From contig PYIU01000001.1 in the NCBI GenBank assembly GCA_003415625.1, positions 1,302,001 to 1,366,000 on the forward strand: a stretch of DNA of 64,000 nucleotides. Direction: 5' to 3'. Positions 58,901 to 64,000 of the stretch are shown piece by piece. Numbering within the stretch: position 1 is the stretch's first letter; each line of letters opens with the position of its first letter. The notes beneath the pieces were generated by a model that saw only the letters and a list, made by a program, of their open reading frames with translations, ran no database searches and was not told where the DNA came from. This DNA is from Aquanectria penicillioides (taxonomy: Eukaryota; Ascomycota; Sordariomycetes; Hypocreales; Nectriaceae). A program made the position numbers and the translations under genes.

Positions 58901-61900
58901 AAGGATATATTTTGCATTATAAAAATAAAGTTATATTAATTAGGCCTTTATAAAATTACTAATATATTTAATAAAATAAAGAGTTATATCCTTAATACTA
59001 TAAATAGAGTTAAGCTTTTTAGTATAATTTATAGTAATTAATTAAGGAAGTTTATAAAAGATAAGGATAGATAGTAAGTAAGTAGGGATAATAAAAAGAC
59101 TTTTAGTATAAATTAAAAAGTACTATTAAAAGTAAGAAAAGAAAGGGAAGCATTTAATTAAATGTAAATTAAATCTATAGAATAGTAGAAATGGAATAAA
59201 CTTAATTTAAATGCTATAAAAAGCTTAAATAATAATACTATAATATATACTTATATTAGGCTTAAGAAGATTATTAAAGTTTAAATTCTAAAGATAAATA
59301 GCAATTAATAAATATAGTACTAAAATATAATAAGCAATTAATTAAATAGTTAATAATAGTATTAGGCTAAAAATAGCTAAATTGCTATTAAAGGAGGGAT
59401 ACTAAAAGTTAAAAAGAAGAAAGTAAAGATATTAAAATTAATACTATATTAAAAAAAAATAAGCTACTTAAAATAAAGTAAAAAAGTAAAATAAAGAGCA
59501 ATTAAAGGTAAGCAAAAGAATAATAAAACTAAATAAAACTAAATAAAAATAACTAAAAATTAGCTAAAAACCTTAAGAAAATGCTAAAAATCCCTAAAAA
59601 TCCCTTAAAAATCTATTTAAAAACTTTAAAAATTATATTAAAAATCAATAAAAATAAAATAAAAATACTTAAAAACTATAGTAAAAGGGTTAAAATTATT
59701 TAAAAATAAATAAAAATGCATAAAAAATAGTAAAAAATAAAGTATTAATATCTATAAAGAATTTAAAAATCTAAATATATTTAATAGAAATTAAGTTTTA
59801 AGGTTATTAAAATAATACAATAATAGCAATAGCTTTAAAGGGCATAGAAATATTTAATTAATTGCTTTATAGCATTATTTTCTATTTATTAAACTATTAT
59901 TAATAAATTAAAAACTATACTTAATTAATTTATACTAAAAGATAAGCTAAAAACTATTATTTTTATTAATTAAAACCTACTTTATGCTTTTAATTAAATA
60001 CTTTTTATATCTATTTAATTAACTAGCAATTATTAGCTATACTATTAGTAGGAAAACTATATATAATTTATAGGCAAGTAATTAGCCTAAAAAAATCTAC
60101 TGTAAAAGTTAATAGCTAAATAGACTTACTAATAGTATTTATATTACTTAAAGGAAAGTTATAAAGGCCTTTATAAAGACCCTTTAATTAATATTTATAA
60201 AGAAAGCTCTATTTATATTTAGATTAACTATTTTAAATATAATTAATATAATAGCTACCTATATAATTTAATGCTAAAATATATATATAAAAGGGAGTAA
60301 GGATATATTTATTATAGGCAGAAATTATAGAAATATATAATTAAATATATTTATAATATATAAAGGGGTTAATATATTTAATAAAGGCAATAATAAGTGC
60401 CTTAATATACTTAAGGCAAATTAATAGCTAAATTAAAAAGTACTTTATTAAATAAGCCCATTCTATAGGGATATATATAGACTAAAGTTAGTACTAAAGG
60501 AGAAGATCTACTTTAAAATAAAGTATTAAATTATAAAATAGCAACTATAAAATAAACCATTAAGTAAGTTTGCAATTAGTCTATTTATTATTTTCCTTAA
60601 AGGCAATTTTAATATATAAGGGCTAATTAAATTAATTAAAAGCTTAAAAGCTATAAATTTAAATATTAAAGTATTACTAAATCTAAAAGTATTTAATTAA
60701 TTATTAAATAAAAATAATAGTTAAAAAGCAATATAAAAAGGGGTATTTATTAGTTATTTAATAGCAATACTAATAGCATTAGTTAAAGCCTTATAGAAGA
60801 AACTATTATAAGTATACTAATAAATAAAGCATTAATAAAAGAATTTAAAAGCCTAAATATAGCTAATAGTAAGATTGCATATATTAAGGAAATAATTATA
60901 AGGTATAGAGGCAAAAGACTTAAGCTTATTGTAATATAAAGCTATTATAAGATAAAGAATAAAAATTGCAGTAATAACTAAAGGTATAAAAGAATTAGAG
61001 AGATAAAGAATAATAAGCTAAAAAGAATAGAATAAAAGGGGGGGCTAATATAATGCTTTTATAATAAATAGGAAATTAACCCTTAAGATTTAAGGTAGAA
61101 ATTAAATACTAATAAAATTCTTATTAAATATTAAAAAGTATACTATTTTAAGAAACTTATTAATATTTATATATATATAAATATTAAAATAGTAATTTAT
61201 TTAAATAATACTAAATTAAAAATAAAAGCGCTTAAATTATATTAATTTACTTTATGCCTATAACTCTTTCCCTTTTTTTAATAATTTTATAATAAGTTAT
61301 ATTACTTTAACTTTATTTATAATACCTATAAAATGCTAATAATCTTTATCTCTTAAGTTATAAGCATTTAATTATAAGCTTTTAAACTCTTTATTAACCT
61401 TTACTTTATTTTATAATAGGGCTAAAAAAAGCAACCTTAAGTGCAACTACTTTAAAGATGCAATTTTTAATATTAAATAAAGACCTCTATATAGCTAAAG
61501 GAGTTATTTAAAATAAAGGCAAAATTAAAGATTTTTTTTCTTTTAGTAAAGAAAATACTATTAAAATATTTAATTAATTACTTAATAGTTAATCTATACT
61601 ATTCTACTCTTAAATAAATTAGGATTATTAGTTTAATAAGTTAGAAACTTGGCCTATTTTAGGTAATAAAAGCAATTTAGATTTTTAGCTTGCTAATATT
61701 AATTGCTTTAAAGACTTCTCTTTTAATTTTTATTAAGCCTAAATATCCTATTATTAAGACTTATAGAACTTATTTAAAAACCTATAGAAGAAAGAAATAG
61801 CCTTAAACTTTAGTATTTAAGCCCTTCTTACTACCCTTACTTATAGACTTATTAATATCCTTATAATTTACTAAACTAATCTTTTAATTATAAGCATTAA

Positions 61901-63931
61901 GGTTAAAAAGAATAAGTAAAAGTAAAAAAGCTTCTTTTATAAGCTTTTACTAAAAGGGATAAATATTAAAAAGACTAAATATTTAATTGGTTTTATGCCT
62001 ATAAAGTTCTAATAAGCAATATACAATAAAAGGCTATTAATTGGCTTTACTTACTTTATTAATACTATCTATTAAAGCTTCTTTATTTAAAATAGATAGC
62101 TAAAGCATTTAATTATTTATAATACTATTAATATCCTTTAGAATAAGCAAGCTATTGCACTTACTATAATATAAAGGGAGATTATAATTAAAATAGAGTT
62201 ACCCTATAATTTCTTTATTTTTATTATATTTATTATTAAGTAAGCTAGAAATTAAAAATATAGTTTTTTAAGTGCTTTTCTTCTTTTCCTTAATATTTAG
62301 GGAATAGTTAAATTTATTAAAACTTTAATTATTAAATGCTTTATAATTTAGCCTTTAATCTTTAATAGCGGTTATAATACTATTAATAATCCCTTTTTAG
62401 CATTAATGCATTACAATTAGATTTTTATTAAGTATAAATAAGGGAAAAGTACTTAATTAATTGCTTTAAATGCTAATTAAATATAAAACTTTATTAATAC
62501 TATTATTCTTAATGAACTTAATATTACTAATAGAAAGTTCTTTAATTAATATAAGCTTATAGAACTTATTAAAACCTAAAAATCTATTTATATTCTAAAA
62601 TTTTAAAATAGTTCCTTTAATACTTAATAGCTTTATATTAATCTAAAAGGTTATTATATAATAAACTAAAAGGGAGTTAATTATTAAACTCCTAAAAATA
62701 AATATTAAATTATTTTAAAGCTACTTAATCCCTAAAGCAATAGCTATTAAATAAATCTACCTTTACTATTAGGCCCTTAATTGCCTTACTGTCCTTTAGC
62801 TAATAATTTAATTAAATGCTATTAAACTTATAGGTATTAAATAATAGATAGATTTCTTACTAAAATTAATAAATCTACTAAAGTTATTATTACCTTAAGT
62901 AATAATAAAGAAGAAGGTTTTAAATAAGCCCTAAACTGCTAAAGTTAAAGCATTAAAGCAACTTATTTTTATAGTCTATACCTTAAGTCTAAGACTTTTG
63001 CCCTTAAACTTACTATTAAGCCTAAATTAATAATTAAACTTGCTTAGCCTTTATATAAGTTGCCTATTAGCTTATTGACTTATATAAGTACTGCTTAATT
63101 AAGTGCATTTAGAAAAGAAATCTAAATTAACTAAAATATATCTACTTATTTTAATGCATTTAATTGGATATTTATTAACTCTTTAGGCAAAGGGTAAGTA
63201 ATTAAGTTAATTTAATTAGTTTAATAGATACCTTTATTTAAGTTAGCTATTTTATAGCAATTTAATTAAATAGATTTAAATTTACTTACTGCTAAAAATA
63301 ATAAATAGAGTTTTTATAAGCGCTTTATATTGCCTTTATTAATTTCTTAATTAATTAAGTATATAGTAAGAAAAGAGAGTTATATTATAATTGCTAATAC
63401 TATAGTTAGAAATATTATTAATACTACTATTTAAATTTAATAAGGTAATTATAATCTAAACTATATTACTCTTATTAAAAGAAAGATAACTATTAAAATT
63501 AAATAAATAAATTTGCCTTAAATTAATTAATAGGCTATTTTTAAACTCCCTTAAATAAAGAGCTAGATCTTTTATATACTAAAAGGGTTAATTTTAATAA
63601 ACTAATAGAATAAAATTATAATTACTGCTTATAAGCCATTTAAACCTTTAATTCTTGCTTATTAATCTTATACTAATTAATACTATAATTAAAAACTGCA
63701 TTATAAAGGAAGGTAATAATAAAGTTAAAATAAAAAGGTTAAGTATTAAAAGCAAAATAAATTATAGAGAGAGATAATAGTAGATTAAATAATAGATTAT
63801 AAATATAAAGCATTTAATTAAATGCTTTCTTTAAGATTTTCTTTACATTTAAATAAATTAAGCTTAAAGTTTTCCTTTTATATTATACCTTTAGTTTACT
63901 TAAAGGCAAGCATTAAGGCATTAGGGAGGGA

Positions 63932-64000
63932 TAAGTTAAAGTCTAAAGTAATATAAATCAATCTATTATTAGGTTGGTTAAAAAGATAAAAGGGACCTTA
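63932..64000 (+). repeat. gypsy-type LTR-like repeat, copy 2 (cut by window end)
   Basis: Same orientation as 51904-52078 and about 12 kb downstream, so the pair could be the two LTRs of the gypsy element, enlarged by a further nested insertion. Only the first 70 bp are inside the window. Confidence 0.55.

Larger units (their letters stand above)
42290..64000. other. AT-rich, RIP-degraded repeat block (right flank)
   Basis: Same texture as the left flank: stops in all frames, CpG almost absent, residual CpA/TpG mainly within GCA/TGC. A few stretches are less mutated, for example 44860-44910 and 52000-52080. Nested LTR retrotransposon relics are recognisable from about 45 kb on. The region 42.3-44.7 kb has protein-like texture on the plus strand that I could not assign. 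PacI-like TTAATTAA words flanked by GCATT/AATGC recur (for example at 52140, 59160 and 63805). Confidence 0.85.

Noticed and set aside
1..64000. CRISPR arrays or telomere repeats
   Set aside because: No regularly spaced repeats and no TTAGGG-type tandem runs; repeated TTAATTAA words are explained by extreme AT content.

Overview
The window is nuclear DNA of a filamentous ascomycete (Pezizomycotina). Short spliceosomal introns (about 45-120 bp) carry GTAAGT/GTATGT-type donors and CTAAC/CTGAC-type branch sites. The gene families are typical of such fungi: allantoate-permease-type MFS carriers, Zn2Cys6 regulators, an alcohol oxidase, a pectinesterase and a DUF7703 protein. Both ends are extremely AT-rich blocks of dead retrotransposons with the look of repeat-induced point mutation (RIP).

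Layout. Positions 1-7223 are AT-rich repeat wreckage with no open gene. Positions 7224-42213 form a gene island of ordinary base composition. Positions 42290-64000 are a second AT-rich block with recognisable Ty1/copia and Ty3/gypsy relics. A copia-family LTR plus gag start occurs once on each side of the island, in inverted orientation, both copies reading away from the island.

The island mixes intact and decayed genes. Six look intact after introns are joined by hand: a ZIP zinc transporter (7224-8776, -), an RraA-type aldolase/lyase (14631-15479, -), a microbial-type PARG-like macrodomain protein (16080-17294, -), a methanol/alcohol oxidase homologue with about ten introns (20815-23524, -), an Old Yellow Enzyme (26679-28313, +) and a secreted pectin methylesterase (38872-39936, -). 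At least nine are broken: an MFS carrier with one nonsense codon, an aconitase C-terminal fragment, a truncated and frameshifted amidohydrolase, two Zn2Cys6 regulator remnants, a 5'-truncated MFS carrier, a DUF7703 membrane protein, a CocE/S15-type hydrolase with two one-base frameshifts, and an unrecognised reading frame with one stop.

Two places are especially odd. At 13565-13573 and at 19200-19255 two divergent genes, each lacking its 5' part, meet back to back. At 19200-19255 both remnants start at a good 3' splice site. The missing piece in each case would be the shared promoter and the first exons of both genes.

Functionally, the aconitase-family, amidohydrolase and RraA-family neighbours (13.1-15.5 kb) recall the oxalomesaconate / 2-pyrone-4,6-dicarboxylate end of gallate and protocatechuate catabolism. 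An alcohol oxidase, an ene-reductase, two regulators and two anion-type MFS carriers nearby would suit use of methoxylated plant aromatics. That pathway reading is inference. I saw no tRNA, rRNA, CRISPR array or PKS/NRPS gene. Splice sites and frames were worked out by eye, and family comparisons are from memory.
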